DNA of 64,000 nucleotides from UBA8309 sp965657415 (GTDB lineage Bacteria; Pseudomonadota; Alphaproteobacteria; Puniceispirillales; Puniceispirillaceae). Position 1 is the first letter of the stretch, and the number at the start of each line of letters is the position of its first letter. The DNA is taken from positions 3,657 to 67,656 of the forward strand of contig CBFHNZ010000011.1 of assembly GCA_965657415.1 (NCBI GenBank), given 5' to 3'. The notes beneath the pieces are model-generated. The model was not told the DNA's origin and did no database searches. It worked only from the letters and a program-made list of their open reading frames with translations. Below are positions 26,211 to 35,940 of this stretch, in pieces. Position numbers and translations under genes: made by a program.

Positions 26211-27389
26211 ATGACATTCTTCAAGCCTCAGGGTTTCAGCCATAATTTATACCTCTTCATCATCCAGGCATGCCTGCTTGTGCCGTTTCTGCATTTTCCC
26301 GTCGCGCAAGCGCATGAACTGAGGCCGGCAATCCTCGACATCGGCATTGTTAACGCCAATCCGGATCATCTGACAATCAATCTTACCTTTTCCGGCGAGG
26401 CATTTCTCGCCGATATCGATCTTTCAACACTCAGCGACACCGACGACAGCAGCAAGGCCGGCGCCTATGATGATCTGCGTGCTGTTCCGGCTGCTGCCCT
26501 GGCGGATCGAATCAGCGCGTCATTCCCGGATCTGACCGACGACTTCGCCATTCTGGTGGGAGGACGCCGGTCACCGGTCGAATTGCTGGCGGTCAATGTT
26601 GACAGTGAAGCAGATCTTCGCATGTCACGCGACACGACAGTTGAAATGCGGGCCCGTCTACCGAATGCTGGCGAGATCATCTCCGTGCAATGGGCACCCT
26701 ATCTTGGCCCGCTGCTGATACGACAGATGGGAGAAGGAAGCGATCCCGGCTATGCTGACTATCTGGTGGCGGGTGGTGTCAGCGCCGGCTTTGGATTGAC
26801 CGGCGCAGGCCCCACCTCAGCGACATCTGTCCTGCAAAAATACGTTCATTCGGGGATCATCCATATCATTCCGGCAGGTCTCGACCATATCGTTTTCATT
26901 ATTGGTCTTCTTGCCTACGGGCTGTCCGCACGCGGGCTTATTTTCCAGGTCTCGCTGTTCACCATTGCCCATACCCTGACGCTGGCGATGGCCAGCCTTG
27001 GCTGGATACAGGTATCCGCGGGCATCGTTGAGCCGCTGATCGCGCTGTCAATTGCCTGGATCGGCATCGAAAACATCTATCGCAATTCGGGGAGACTGGC
27101 TGCCTCAAGATCTGTTGTGGTATTCGCCTTCGGCCTGCTGCACGGGCTGGGCTTTGCCTCTGTGCTGTCTGATTTTGGTCTGCCGCAGGACGCATTCATT
27201 CTGGGGCTTCTCAGCTTCAATATTGGCGTTGAGATCGGCCAGTTGCTGATCGTCGTGCCAATCTACCTGTCGCTGCGAGTGATCAGACTGTCACAAACAC
27301 AATTCCGAAACGGGTTTCAACTGCCTGTCTCGGGCCTGATTTCGGCGGTCGGGATATTCTGGTTTGCAGAACGCACCGGTCTTCTCTGA
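26211..27389 (+). CDS. HupE/UreJ family membrane protein
   Basis: HupE/UreJ-2 type protein. A signal sequence (NLYLFIIQACLLVPFLHFPVAQA) is followed by mature HELRPAILDIGI and a periplasmic domain of about 190 residues. A C-terminal membrane domain of 6-7 helices follows, with the hallmark GIIHIIPAGLDHIVFIIGLLAYG and HGLGFASVL. Related HupE proteins move Ni or Co. Length (392 aa) fits the long form. It is divergent from DUF4198 and converges with znuB (12-bp gap). Zinc, nickel or cobalt relevance is supported only by context. Confidence 0.85.
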   Translation: MTFFKPQGFSHNLYLFIIQACLLVPFLHFPVAQAHELRPAILDIGIVNANPDHLTINLTFSGEAFLADIDLSTLSDTDDSSKAGAYDDLRAVPAAALADRISASFPDLTDDFAILVGGRRSPVELLAVNVDSEADLRMSRDTTVEMRARLPNAGEIISVQWAPYLGPLLIRQMGEGSDPGYADYLVAGGVSAGFGLTGAGPTSATSVLQKYVHSGIIHIIPAGLDHIVFIIGLLAYGLSARGLIFQVSLFTIAHTLTLAMASLGWIQVSAGIVEPLIALSIAWIGIENIYRNSGRLAASRSVVVFAFGLLHGLGFASVLSDFGLPQDAFILGLLSFNIGVEIGQLLIVVPIYLSLRVIRLSQTQFRNGFQLPVSGLISAVGIFWFAERTGLL

Positions 27390-27401
27390 CGCGGCCATTG
27401 A

Positions 27402-28274
27402 TCATTTATCGGACGCGGTGTTTGACGGTTCCGATGAACCGCTATGCTGCGTATGCGTATGCGAATCTGGAGCCTGATGTCGGGACTTTCCACCCGGCAC
27501 CGGCAGCACCGAGATCACAAAGCAGACAAGCGCCGCCACAACGATGCTGGGGCCTGCCGGCGTATCCCATTCAAGCGATCCCAGCAGACCCATCCAGACT
27601 GACCCCACCCCGACGATGGCGGCGATCACTGCCATCTGTTCCGGCGAGGTCGCAAAGCGCCGCGCTGTGGCAGCAGGAATAATCAGCAGGGCGGTGATCA
27701 GAAGCACGCCAACGATCTTCATCGACACCGCGATGACGGCCGCCATCAGGATCATGAAGACGATGTTGGCGAGGTCCGGGCGGACACCTTCCGCCGTTGC
27801 AAGCTCGTAATTCACTGTCGCCGCGAACAGCGGTTGCCAGATGCGGAGCAGCACGGCCAGCACCGCAATCCCGCCGCCCCAGATGATCGCCAGATCGACC
27901 GGCGTGATGGCAAGGATGTCGCCGAACAGGAATCCCATCAGATCGACGCGCACCCAGCTCATGAACGCCAGGACCACCAGCCCGACCGCCAGCGCCGAAT
28001 GCGCAAGCAATCCCAGCAGCGCGTCAGAGGACAGGCTGGCGCGGCGCTGCAACAGCATCAGCAGCAACGAGACAACAACCGAAATGCCGAAAACAGCGAA
28101 TGTGATGTTCAACTCGAACAGCAGTGCCAGCGCCACACCAAGCAACGCAGAATGCGACAGCGTGTCACCGAAATAGGCAAGCCGCCGCCAGATGATGAAG
28201 CAGCCAAGCGGACCCGCAACCAACGCAACACCAATACCGCCAAGCACCGCGCGGGTGAAAAAATCATCCAGCAT
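27402..28274 (-). CDS. znuB: Zinc ABC transporter permease ZnuB
   Basis: Inner-membrane subunit of the high-affinity Zn importer (ABC-3 family). It opens MLDDFFTRAVLGGIGVALVAGPLGCFIIWRRLAYFGDTLSHSALLG and has eight or so hydrophobic segments, with the family's LLITALLIIPAATARRFATSPEQM. A His-containing tail (HQAPDSHTHTQH) ends the protein. The start overlaps the 3' end of znuC by 11 bp, so they are coupled. It lies in a minus-strand unit divergent from znuA behind a Zur box. Confidence 0.92.
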   Translation of the reverse strand: MLDDFFTRAVLGGIGVALVAGPLGCFIIWRRLAYFGDTLSHSALLGVALALLFELNITFAVFGISVVVSLLLMLLQRRASLSSDALLGLLAHSALAVGLVVLAFMSWVRVDLMGFLFGDILAITPVDLAIIWGGGIAVLAVLLRIWQPLFAATVNYELATAEGVRPDLANIVFMILMAAVIAVSMKIVGVLLITALLIIPAATARRFATSPEQMAVIAAIVGVGSVWMGLLGSLEWDTPAGPSIVVAALVCFVISVLPVPGGKSRHQAPDSHTHTQHSGSSEPSNTASDK

Positions 28275-29037
28275 CGCTGCCAGCCTCGCTGCCCTGCCTG
28301 ATCCGTCCATCCGGCAGATGTTCATGGTCATGCCGATGTTCATACAGCGCCAGTCCGGGCGCGGTATGCTCACCAAACAAAGATTTGAATTCGTCACTCG
28401 AGACCACATTCGCCGGTGTGCCGGAACAACAGACATGACCGTTCAGACAGATCACCCGGTCCGTTGTCGACATCACCACATGCAGATCGTGGGAAATCAG
28501 CAGGACCCCGCAATCCAGCCTGTTGCGGATATCCTCGATCAGTTTGTAAAGCGCGATCTCGCCATTGAAATCTACCCCTTGAACAGGCTCATCCAGCACC
28601 AGGAAATCAGGCGCTCGCAGGATTGCCCGCGCCAGCAGCACACGCTGAAACTCCCCACCGGACAGCTTGCTCATCTGGGCGTCAGCAAGATGAAGTGTCT
28701 CGGTGGCGGACAGCGCCGCCTCCGCGTCCTTTCTGCTGGTCCGGTTTGTCAGGCGCAGGAACCGTGTGACCGACAGCGGCAGGGTCCAGTTGACATCAAG
28801 CTTTTGCGGCACATAGCTGGCGCGGAGGTTTGGCTTGCGATGCGCCTTGCCTTCATCCGCATCCAGCACGCCAAGGGCCATTTTGGCCGTCGTCGATTTT
28901 CCTGAACCATTCGGGCCGATCAGCGTGACGATCTCGCCTGGCGCGACACTCATCGAAACGCCGCGCACCAGCCATCGTTCTGATCGGTAAATGCCAGCAT
29001 TGTCGAGTGATATCAGCATGTCGCGGTTTTTTTGCAT
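28264..29037 (-). CDS. znuC: Zinc ABC transporter ATPase ZnuC
   Basis: ATP-binding subunit of the Zn importer. Walker A is GPNGSGKST, Q-loop SYVPQKLDV, signature LSGGEFQRVLLARAI, Walker B FLVLDEPVQGVD and H-loop ISHD. A His-rich C-terminal tail (EHRHDHEHLPDG) is common in ZnuC. The start is uncertain: ATG 29037 chosen; ATG 29064 adds nine residues. It leads the znuCB unit and is divergent from znuA. Confidence 0.93.
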   Translation of the reverse strand: MQKNRDMLISLDNAGIYRSERWLVRGVSMSVAPGEIVTLIGPNGSGKSTTAKMALGVLDADEGKAHRKPNLRASYVPQKLDVNWTLPLSVTRFLRLTNRTSRKDAEAALSATETLHLADAQMSKLSGGEFQRVLLARAILRAPDFLVLDEPVQGVDFNGEIALYKLIEDIRNRLDCGVLLISHDLHVVMSTTDRVICLNGHVCCSGTPANVVSSDEFKSLFGEHTAPGLALYEHRHDHEHLPDGRIRQGSEAGSDAG

Positions 29038-29137
29038 GAAACATCCATCTGAATGGCCATTCAATGATGATCAGGCGGCGCGGTTGGTGGCCCCTGGCTA
29101 TCTTTTACGATCTATTTTCCACAATCCATTTTCATGG

Positions 29138-29156
29138 TATGTTATACTATAACATT
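29138..29156. promoter_or_regulatory. Zur box controlling znuA and znuCB
   Basis: ATGTTATA-C-TATAACAT at 29139-29155 is a perfect 17-bp palindrome and matches the proteobacterial Zur consensus core TGTTATA-N-TATAACA. It sits in the divergent znuC/znuA gap, so zinc-loaded Zur would repress both directions. The zur gene itself is not in the window. Confidence 0.92.
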
Positions 29157-29226
29157 ACCACACAACAATCAGCTTTGCGACCATTCAGTGCTTGGGATTG
29201 TCGCTTTCGGAGTCTCAGAGCCTAGT

Positions 29227-30216
29227 ATGCGTTTCATCAAAACCAGCCTCCTTGCCACCTCATTATTTTTGACCAGCACCAGCTTGGCCGCGACAGATGT
29301 CAAGGTCGTGGCCTCGATCAAACCCGTGCATTCTCTGGTTGCCGCGGTGATGCAGGGCGTTGGCGCACCGGGGTTGATCGTCGAGGGGGCCGGATCGCCG
29401 CACAACTATGCCCTGAAGCCGTCGCAGGCGCGCCAGCTTCAGCAGGCCGACCTTGTCTTCTGGATCGGCAAGGACCTGGAAGCCTTTCTGGAAAAACCCA
29501 TTGAAGGGATCGCAACGAAGGCGACAACAGTGGCCCTGATCGACAGTCACGGTCTGACCAGGGTCAAATTCCGTGCAGGCGGCGCGTTCGACGCTCACGG
29601 ACATGATGACCATGACGACCATAAAGGTCATGATGATCACGGGCATGATGATCATGACGACCACGCCAAGGACAAGCATGATGATCATGACGGGTTCGAC
29701 CCGCATGTCTGGCTGGATCCACTGAACGCAAAGGCGATGGTTCACGAAATCGAGGAGGCGCTGTCAGAGGCCGACCCGGACAATGCCACCACCTATGCGG
29801 CCAATGCCGCGCGCGTCAAGAGACGGCTCGACAATCTGGTTGCCGAAATCGATGCCGAGCTGCAGCCGGTAAAGGACAGGGGCTACATCGTCTTTCACGA
29901 CGCCTATCAACATTTCGAGATACGGTTTGGTGTTTCGTCTGTCGGGTCGATCACACTGTCACCGGAGGTGCAGCCGGGGGCCGAACGCATCAGCGAATTA
30001 CAGGAAAAGATCAGACGCCTTGGCCCGACATGTGTCTTCTCCGAACCGCAGTTCGAGCCAAGGCTGGTGGCAACGGTGACGGAAAACACCAATGTCGGCA
30101 CAGGTGTTCTGGACCCGCTCGGTGCCTCAATCGATAAGGGGCCCGATCTGTATGTCACCCTGATCCGCACCATGGCGGGTGCGCTGAAGGAATGCCTGTC
30201 GAGGTCAGATGGGTAA
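29227..30216 (+). CDS. znuA: Zinc-binding periplasmic protein ZnuA
   Basis: Cluster A-I metal-binding protein delivering Zn to ZnuBC. A signal peptide (MRFIKTSLLATSLFLTSTSLAA) precedes VKVVASIKPVHSLVAAVMQGVG. The Zn ligands follow: SPHNYALKPSQ His, the FHDAYQHFE His and the late FSEPQFEP region. Residues about 120-155 form a His/Asp-rich loop with repeated HDDH units, the usual Zn-collecting loop. ATG 29227 is chosen because the preceding in-frame segment lies in the Zur box region. Confidence 0.94.
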   Translation: MRFIKTSLLATSLFLTSTSLAATDVKVVASIKPVHSLVAAVMQGVGAPGLIVEGAGSPHNYALKPSQARQLQQADLVFWIGKDLEAFLEKPIEGIATKATTVALIDSHGLTRVKFRAGGAFDAHGHDDHDDHKGHDDHGHDDHDDHAKDKHDDHDGFDPHVWLDPLNAKAMVHEIEEALSEADPDNATTYAANAARVKRRLDNLVAEIDAELQPVKDRGYIVFHDAYQHFEIRFGVSSVGSITLSPEVQPGAERISELQEKIRRLGPTCVFSEPQFEPRLVATVTENTNVGTGVLDPLGASIDKGPDLYVTLIRTMAGALKECLSRSDG

Positions 30217-30445
30217 ATTGCTCATCGCACAGACGTACCGTCAACACGATGTCGATGCGTTGCGTCCCTGTCTCACCGGACGCGTCAACGGACAATCTGG
30301 TAGGGGCGGAACAGATATCCGAGAACTGGAAGAGGGCTGGGCAAAATTCGAGGCATCACAAATCCCAGCCAAAGGCGACATGTCCGGCCGCTTCTTCACG
30401 CTCCCGGCCTCACCGTGGCGGATTGCTGGGGGGGGGTATGAAAGC

Positions 30446-32113
30446 CTAGTCTTCGGCGACCAGCCTGGAATCCAACAACTGTCCCTCACGTGACAGGATG
30501 GGATAGGCGATGGCGGCGATATGGCTATTGAATTCCTTCAAAGCCAGTCCTGTTTCCAGATGAAGATCGCTTGATTCAAGACTTTCCACACGGCCTTTCG
30601 CCAGCCTCCTCAGGTGGCTCTTGCGACTCTTGCGCTGGCGGTGTGTGAATTCGCCCTTTTCCTCCAGCAGCCGGCGCGCAATGCCGACATCACCAGAGAC
30701 CAGCACATTGCCGGCGAGCGCAATATTGGCAACCACCCGGTCATGCATACCGCGCAATTCGGCCAGCCCCTCGGCCGAGAAGCGGATATCGTCGCGGGCC
30801 CGGCTGGCGGCAAGCTGTGCCAACGTCTTCGACACAACATCCCCCGCCGCCTCAATCGCAATGGCGAATTCCAGAAGATTGCGCACTTCCTTGCGGTGGT
30901 TTGAAGCGCCGTTCTGTGGGCCATCCTGGCCAGACAGCTCGGCAACATAGCGGCGCGTGCCGTCAAGCGCCTCATTGATGACGATGTCCTTTTCGACGAT
31001 CCGCGCCATCCGGTCCTTGTCGAATTCCTCGATCAGGTCCATCACCGGCAGCATCATTTCCTCGACAACCTGCAACATGCGGTGAATCTCCCGCCTGATA
31101 CAGGCCATCGCCAGCATCGGATCATCAAGCGCCGCCGGGTTCAGCACCGAACGGTAATGTGCCGGGGTATCTTCAAGGTTTGCCGGCGGTTCGGGAAGCA
31201 ACCTGTTTGTCAAACGCCCCAGCATGCCGCTGAACGGCACCGCCAGCAGCAACAGCGCGTTGAACATGACATGGCCAAGAATGATTTTCTGCCCATCCCC
31301 GACATCTGGCAGCAACCCGACCAGTGACGACCTGTTGACGACAACAACCACAATGAGGGCCGCACTGCCGCGCAACAGCGCGTTGATCACCGGCACCTGT
31401 CGCGATTTCGGCGGCATCGCCCGCGTCATCCACACCGGCAGCAGCGCGGAACCCAGATTCGCCCCCAGCATCAGCGATATGCCGACCATCAGCGGCAGCG
31501 CACCAATCGCCACCAGCGTGACGAACATCAACACCGCGGCCACCGATGAATGCATGATGAAGGTCAATACGGCACCGACAAGAAACGCTGTCAGAAAATC
31601 GCGTTGCAGCAGGAAGGATATCTGCGGCAGAAAGGCGCTGTCGCGGATTGGCGTCACCGTGGCGCGCATCAGCTCCAGCGCAATCAGGATCAGGGCGACA
31701 CCAAGCACCGCCCGGCCAATCTGTTTCGGCAGGGCGGACTGGTTTTTAAGGAACAGCAATCCGCCTATCACCAGCAGCAGCGGTGCCAGCCAGCTGATTT
31801 CCATGCTCAGGAACTGAATTACCAGCGCCGAGCCAAGATCGGCACCCAGCATTGCCGGCAGGCCGATCTGAAAAGACAGGGTACCGGCCCCGACAAACCC
31901 TGCCACAAGCATCGCGACAGCAACCGAGCTTTGCATGATGGCGGCAAGTGCCAGCCCGGCAAGGGTGGCGCGGACCCGGGCTTTTGAGCCTGTCATCATC
32001 CGGCGAAAGGACGCGCCAAAGGCCCGCTCGATACCGGTGCGTACCATGCGCACCGCGAACAACAGCAGAATCGTCGCCGCGGCAAGTTCCAGAAGAAACT
32101 GAACAAGGATCAT
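30446..32113 (-). CDS. Na+/phosphate symporter family protein with PhoU-like tail
   Basis: Na/Pi-cotransporter II-related membrane protein. The N-terminal half has two repeated membrane blocks with QSSVAVAMLVAGFVGAG and HSSVAAVLMFVTLVAIG, the QSS-type signature of the family. After about residue 340 a soluble helical PhoU-like domain follows. Length (555 aa) fits bacterial YjbB/NptA-like proteins. It precedes ugp/GDPD genes on the same strand, in keeping with phosphate metabolism. It may export or import Pi. Confidence 0.9.
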   Translation of the reverse strand: MILVQFLLELAAATILLLFAVRMVRTGIERAFGASFRRMMTGSKARVRATLAGLALAAIMQSSVAVAMLVAGFVGAGTLSFQIGLPAMLGADLGSALVIQFLSMEISWLAPLLLVIGGLLFLKNQSALPKQIGRAVLGVALILIALELMRATVTPIRDSAFLPQISFLLQRDFLTAFLVGAVLTFIMHSSVAAVLMFVTLVAIGALPLMVGISLMLGANLGSALLPVWMTRAMPPKSRQVPVINALLRGSAALIVVVVVNRSSLVGLLPDVGDGQKIILGHVMFNALLLLAVPFSGMLGRLTNRLLPEPPANLEDTPAHYRSVLNPAALDDPMLAMACIRREIHRMLQVVEEMMLPVMDLIEEFDKDRMARIVEKDIVINEALDGTRRYVAELSGQDGPQNGASNHRKEVRNLLEFAIAIEAAGDVVSKTLAQLAASRARDDIRFSAEGLAELRGMHDRVVANIALAGNVLVSGDVGIARRLLEEKGEFTHRQRKSRKSHLRRLAKGRVESLESSDLHLETGLALKEFNSHIAAIAYPILSREGQLLDSRLVAED

Positions 32114-32183
32114 GCCGGACCTTAACTATGCTTGTGACGTGACATCAAATATTTCTGCCTCAATCTGCCCTGGCCTTCATGCC

Positions 32184-33122
32184 TTAACGGGCCCACCGAT
32201 ATCCACGATCCGACAGGCGTCTTTGCACACGACCGGGATAGTCAGTAACGATGGCATCGACATGCATGTCGATCATGGCGTCGATGTCGGCTGTTTCATT
32301 CACCGTCCAGACCGCAACACAAAGGTCAAGCTCACGCGCCCTGGCAAGGTCATCCGCGGTAATTTCACTGAAATGCGGGCACCAGAGCGACCCGCCTGCG
32401 CGGCTGACCTCATCCGGCACCGAAATGTCTGGCCGGTCAAGGTCGGGCGTTATCAGAATTGCGGAATCCTCGCCGACATCATCGGGGCTTTCGTGCAATT
32501 GCGTCAGAAAGGATACTGGCATGTCCGGTGCCTGCCGCCGGCATTCGGCAAGCAGCGCCCAGTCAAAACTGTGCAACAGGGTCCGGGCCGTCAGCCCGGC
32601 AGCGCGCACCTCATTACAGACGGTTGACACAATGCGTTCCCGTGCGTTGCTGTCATGCGCAAGCTCCGGATCCGACTTTAATTCCAACATCAGGCAGGCA
32701 GTCGCGTATTTCGACTGCGATACGAGATGTAAAAGCTCGGTCAGTCGCGGCACCCGAACACCGTCGAGCTGTGCCTGGTCCGGAAATCTGCCCCCGTATT
32801 CGGTGGTGCCGTCAAGACGGCCAACATCGAACTGTGCCATCTCTTCCATCCGCAGAGACGCAACCCGTGGTCGTTCACCATTCAGGAATTTTCCGTCCGG
32901 GCCACGAACAGCCGACCCGTGGAGTTCATGATTATGGGTAATCACGGGAACATCATCCGCGGTGAGAAGTACATCAAACTCGAGAAGATCAACGCCAATT
33001 GACAGGGCGAAGTCGAACCCGACGATGCTGTTTTCCGGCAATATGCCGCGCGCACCGCGATGGCCAACAACACGGATGGTGTCGGCGTCTCCGGAAAATG
33101 CCATGACCTGTGGGGGTTTCAT
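32184..33122 (-). CDS. Glycerophosphodiester phosphodiesterase (UgpQ-like)
   Basis: GDPD that cleaves glycerophosphodiesters to glycerol-3-phosphate and an alcohol. It begins GHRGARGILPENSIVGFDFALSIGVDLLEFDV with the metal and catalytic residues (HRG, PEN, E-x-D) and ITHNHEL with the second catalytic His. The C-terminus has LCVAVWTVNE and VDAIVTDYPG. No signal peptide is seen, so it is cytoplasmic. Its ATG overlaps the ugpC stop (TGATG), showing translational coupling with the importer that supplies its substrate. Confidence 0.92.
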   Translation of the reverse strand: MKPPQVMAFSGDADTIRVVGHRGARGILPENSIVGFDFALSIGVDLLEFDVLLTADDVPVITHNHELHGSAVRGPDGKFLNGERPRVASLRMEEMAQFDVGRLDGTTEYGGRFPDQAQLDGVRVPRLTELLHLVSQSKYATACLMLELKSDPELAHDSNARERIVSTVCNEVRAAGLTARTLLHSFDWALLAECRRQAPDMPVSFLTQLHESPDDVGEDSAILITPDLDRPDISVPDEVSRAGGSLWCPHFSEITADDLARARELDLCVAVWTVNETADIDAMIDMHVDAIVTDYPGRVQRRLSDRGYRWAR

Positions 33123-34177
33123 CAGCCTGCCAACCTCATGCCGCTTGCGGGATCAAAAAGATGAATTTGGTCCGGAGGCACCGAAAACCGCCGGCTTTCC
33201 CGGCCGGGGTCGATCTGATGCACCCCCGACAGGCTCACCGTGACGCTATCGCCGGTGCCGGCAAGCTGGCCGTGAAGAAGCGTATTGGCCCCTAGCGGCT
33301 CGGCAATCTGCAAGGTGACCTCAAGCCCCCCGCTGTCATCGGGGATCATATGCTCTGGCCGAATGCCAAGCTTCACATCACCGTCCCTGCCCTTTGTCTT
33401 GCCAAGAATGACATCCCCTAATATCAGCGTGCCGGCATCAATCCGGGCGTCGAATATATTCATTGCCGGACTGCCGATGAACTGGGCCGCAAACAGCGTC
33501 CGCGGCGTCTCATACACCTCGAGAGGCGTGCCGATCTGTTCGGCGACCCCTTCATTCATCACAATCATCCGGTCTGCCATCGTCATCGCCTCGACCTGAT
33601 CATGCGTCACATAGAGTGCGGTCACCCCCAACTTGCTCTGCAACTCCCTGATCTCCAGCCGCATCTGCACGCGCAGCTTGGCATCGAGATTGGACAGCGG
33701 TTCATCGAACAGGAACACCGCCGGTTCCCGGACAATGGCCCGGCCCATCGCCACCCTCTGGCGTTGCCCGCCGGACAGTTGTCGCGGTTTCCGGTCCAGC
33801 AGCGGCTCCAGCTCCAGCAGGCGCGCCGCCTCGGCAACCTTCGCCTCGATCCGGTCCCTGGCCAGCCCGGCAATCTTCAGCCCATAGCCCATATTCTGGC
33901 GCACCGACATATGTGGATAGAGGGCGTAGTTCTGGAAGACCATGGCGATGTCACGGTCCATCGGTTCCTTGTCATTGACGTGTTCACCATCGATCAGAAC
34001 GTCGCCTGATGTCACGGTTTCCAACCCGGCAACCATCCGCAGAAGGGTCGATTTACCGCAACCGGACGGCCCCACAATGACGATGAATTCGCCATCGGCT
34101 ATGTCCACGTTTATGCCATGGATTACGGCAGTCGATCCGAAGCTCTTTTTGACGTTTTGCAGCGCTACAGTTGCCAT
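33122..34177 (-). CDS. ugpC: Glycerol-3-phosphate/glycerophosphodiester ABC importer ATPase
   Basis: CUT1-type ATPase. Walker A GPSGCGKST, Q-loop FQNYALYPHM, signature LSGGQRQRVAMGRAI, Walker B FLFDEPLSNLD and H-loop VTHD are intact. The C-terminal TOBE/OB domain has LGIRPEHM and the UgpC-like ending DQIHLFDPASGMRL. Length (351 aa) is standard. It lies between the permeases and the GDPD gene. Confidence 0.92.
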   Translation of the reverse strand: MATVALQNVKKSFGSTAVIHGINVDIADGEFIVIVGPSGCGKSTLLRMVAGLETVTSGDVLIDGEHVNDKEPMDRDIAMVFQNYALYPHMSVRQNMGYGLKIAGLARDRIEAKVAEAARLLELEPLLDRKPRQLSGGQRQRVAMGRAIVREPAVFLFDEPLSNLDAKLRVQMRLEIRELQSKLGVTALYVTHDQVEAMTMADRMIVMNEGVAEQIGTPLEVYETPRTLFAAQFIGSPAMNIFDARIDAGTLILGDVILGKTKGRDGDVKLGIRPEHMIPDDSGGLEVTLQIAEPLGANTLLHGQLAGTGDSVTVSLSGVHQIDPGRESRRFSVPPDQIHLFDPASGMRLAG

Positions 34178-34180
34178 TTT

Positions 34181-35035
34181 CTATTTCTCACTGTCGACAA
34201 GGCCACGGATGAACAGTTTCTGCATCGATATGACAACGATCACCGGGGGGATCATCGCGAGAATCGAGGTTGCCATGATCACCGGCCAGTCTGCCGTGTC
34301 ATCGCCGGAGGGAAACATCTGCTTGATCCCCATGACGATGGTGTTCATTTCCGGGTCGGTGGTGATCAGGAGTGGCCAGAGATACTGGTTCCATCCATAA
34401 ATAAAGAGAATGACGAACAGTGCCGCCACATTGGTCCGGCTCATCGGCACGACGATGTCCAGGAAGAACCGCATCGGCCTGGCGCCATCGACACGCGCTG
34501 CTTCGGCCAGTTCATCAGGAATTGTCATGAAGAACTGCCGGAACAGGAAGGTCGCTGTGGCCGAGGCAATAAGTGGGAATATCAACCCGGCATAGCTGTT
34601 CAGCATGCCGAACCCGGCGACGACCTCGAAAGTCGGCACGATCCGCACCTCGACAGGCAGCATCAGGGTCAGGAAAATCATCCAGAAGAAAAAGCTCCGC
34701 CCCGGAAAGCGAAAATAGACAATGGCAAAGGCGGACAGCAGCGAGATGATGATTTTCCCGACAGCGATGCCGACAGCCATGATCAGGCTGTTCACCAGCA
34801 TGCGGGCCACCGGAACATTCACCCCGGCAAAAAGTGCCGCACTGTAATTTTCCCAAAACTGGTCACCCGGCAGGACCGGCATCGGCGGCGAGACAATCTC
34901 AGGCTGTGTTACCGTTGACGCCACGAAGGCAAGCCAGATCGGGAAGAAAATAATCAGCACTCCAGTGATCATGAAGGCGTGCGTCAACCACAGACCCGCA
35001 CCGCGCCTCTCCACCATGCCCTGCGCCGCCGCCAT
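34181..35035 (-). CDS. ugpE: sn-glycerol-3-phosphate importer permease UgpE
   Basis: CUT1 inner-membrane permease with six membrane spans and the EAA loop IPDELAEAARVDGARPMRFFLDIVVPMSRTNVAALFVILFIYGWNQYLWPLL. The NQYLWPL motif and the final FVRGLVDSEK-like end (FIRGLVDSEK) match UgpE closely. It abuts ugpA by 1 bp and precedes ugpC by 3 bp. Confidence 0.93.
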   Translation of the reverse strand: MAAAQGMVERRGAGLWLTHAFMITGVLIIFFPIWLAFVASTVTQPEIVSPPMPVLPGDQFWENYSAALFAGVNVPVARMLVNSLIMAVGIAVGKIIISLLSAFAIVYFRFPGRSFFFWMIFLTLMLPVEVRIVPTFEVVAGFGMLNSYAGLIFPLIASATATFLFRQFFMTIPDELAEAARVDGARPMRFFLDIVVPMSRTNVAALFVILFIYGWNQYLWPLLITTDPEMNTIVMGIKQMFPSGDDTADWPVIMATSILAMIPPVIVVISMQKLFIRGLVDSEK

Positions 35036-35916
35036 CAGTAATGCACCCGCTTTTCAATATATTTGAACTGGATCACCGTCAGCAACCCGACAATGACCAG
35101 CAGGATCACCGACTGTGCGGATGACGATCCCAGATCCTGCCCGACAAACCCGTCGGCAAACACCTTGTAGACGAGAATGGTTGTCGATTGCTGTGGCCCA
35201 CCGGAGGTGATGGTGTGGATAACCCCGAAGGTTTCAAAGAAGGAATAGACGATATTCACCACCAACAGGAAAAAGGTGGTTGGCGACAGCAACGGCAGAA
35301 CAATGGTGAAGAACCGCCGCCAGAAACGCGCCCCGTCAATCGCCGCCGCTTCGATCACCGAACGCGGCACGGCCTGCAGGGCGGCAAAGAAGAACAGAAA
35401 ATTATAGCTGATCCGACCCCAGGCCGAAGCAACCACTACAAGGCCCATCGCCTCACCACCATTCAGCACATGGTTCCATTCATATCCAATCTGCCCAAGA
35501 TACCATGACACCAGGCCAACACGGGTGTTGAACATGAAAAGCCAAAGAACACCGGCAATTGCCGGTGCCACCGCATAGGGCCAGATCAGCAGGGTGCGAT
35601 AGGTCCCCGACCCCTTGATCAGGCGATCGGCCATCACCGCAAGGAACAGGGCCGGTACCATGGCGCACAGCGTCACCAGGACCGAAAACACCGCAGTTGT
35701 CAGGAAGGCCGCCCGATAATACGGGTCGGACAGCAGAAATTCAAAATTGCCAAGCCCGACGAACTGCGCCGACAGCCCGAACGGGTCGGGAATGAACAGC
35801 GATTGCCAGACCGCCTGACCGGCAGGATAGAAGAAGAAAACAGCCGAAATGAGGATCTGAGGCGCGATCAGCAGGGCTGGTAGCACCCATCCGCGAAATG
35901 TAACGCGCTTTTCCAA
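35035..35916 (-). CDS. ugpA: sn-glycerol-3-phosphate importer permease UgpA
   Basis: CUT1 permease partner of UgpE: FRGWVLPALLIAPQILISAVFFFYPAGQAVWQSL at the N-terminus and the EAA loop PRSVIEAAAIDGARFWRRFFTIVLPLLSPT. I place the start at TTG 35916, with GGAG 7 nt upstream, giving 293 aa like E. coli UgpA. A GTG at 35961 would lie inside the preceding hairpin and has no usable spacing. It ends KYIEKRVHY, typical of UgpA. Confidence 0.88.
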   Translation of the reverse strand: MEKRVTFRGWVLPALLIAPQILISAVFFFYPAGQAVWQSLFIPDPFGLSAQFVGLGNFEFLLSDPYYRAAFLTTAVFSVLVTLCAMVPALFLAVMADRLIKGSGTYRTLLIWPYAVAPAIAGVLWLFMFNTRVGLVSWYLGQIGYEWNHVLNGGEAMGLVVVASAWGRISYNFLFFFAALQAVPRSVIEAAAIDGARFWRRFFTIVLPLLSPTTFFLLVVNIVYSFFETFGVIHTITSGGPQQSTTILVYKVFADGFVGQDLGSSSAQSVILLVIVGLLTVIQFKYIEKRVHY

Positions 35917-35940
35917 AATCCTGCTCCGGCGTGAATAAAG

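Noticed and set aside
26139..26217. N-terminal extension of the DUF4198 protein reading a 6-residue repeat
   Set aside because: The repeat is the translated 18-bp tandem repeat. No ribosome-binding site supports it, and a normal signal peptide starts downstream.
27834..28301. Plus-strand frame rich in Gln and Arg
   Set aside because: It is antisense to znuB, and its low-complexity composition reflects the complementary hydrophobic codons.
30209..30493. Small 94-codon plus-strand frame after znuA
   Set aside because: It overlaps the znuA end and the Na/Pi gene end, crosses a run of nine G, and has no recognisable motif.
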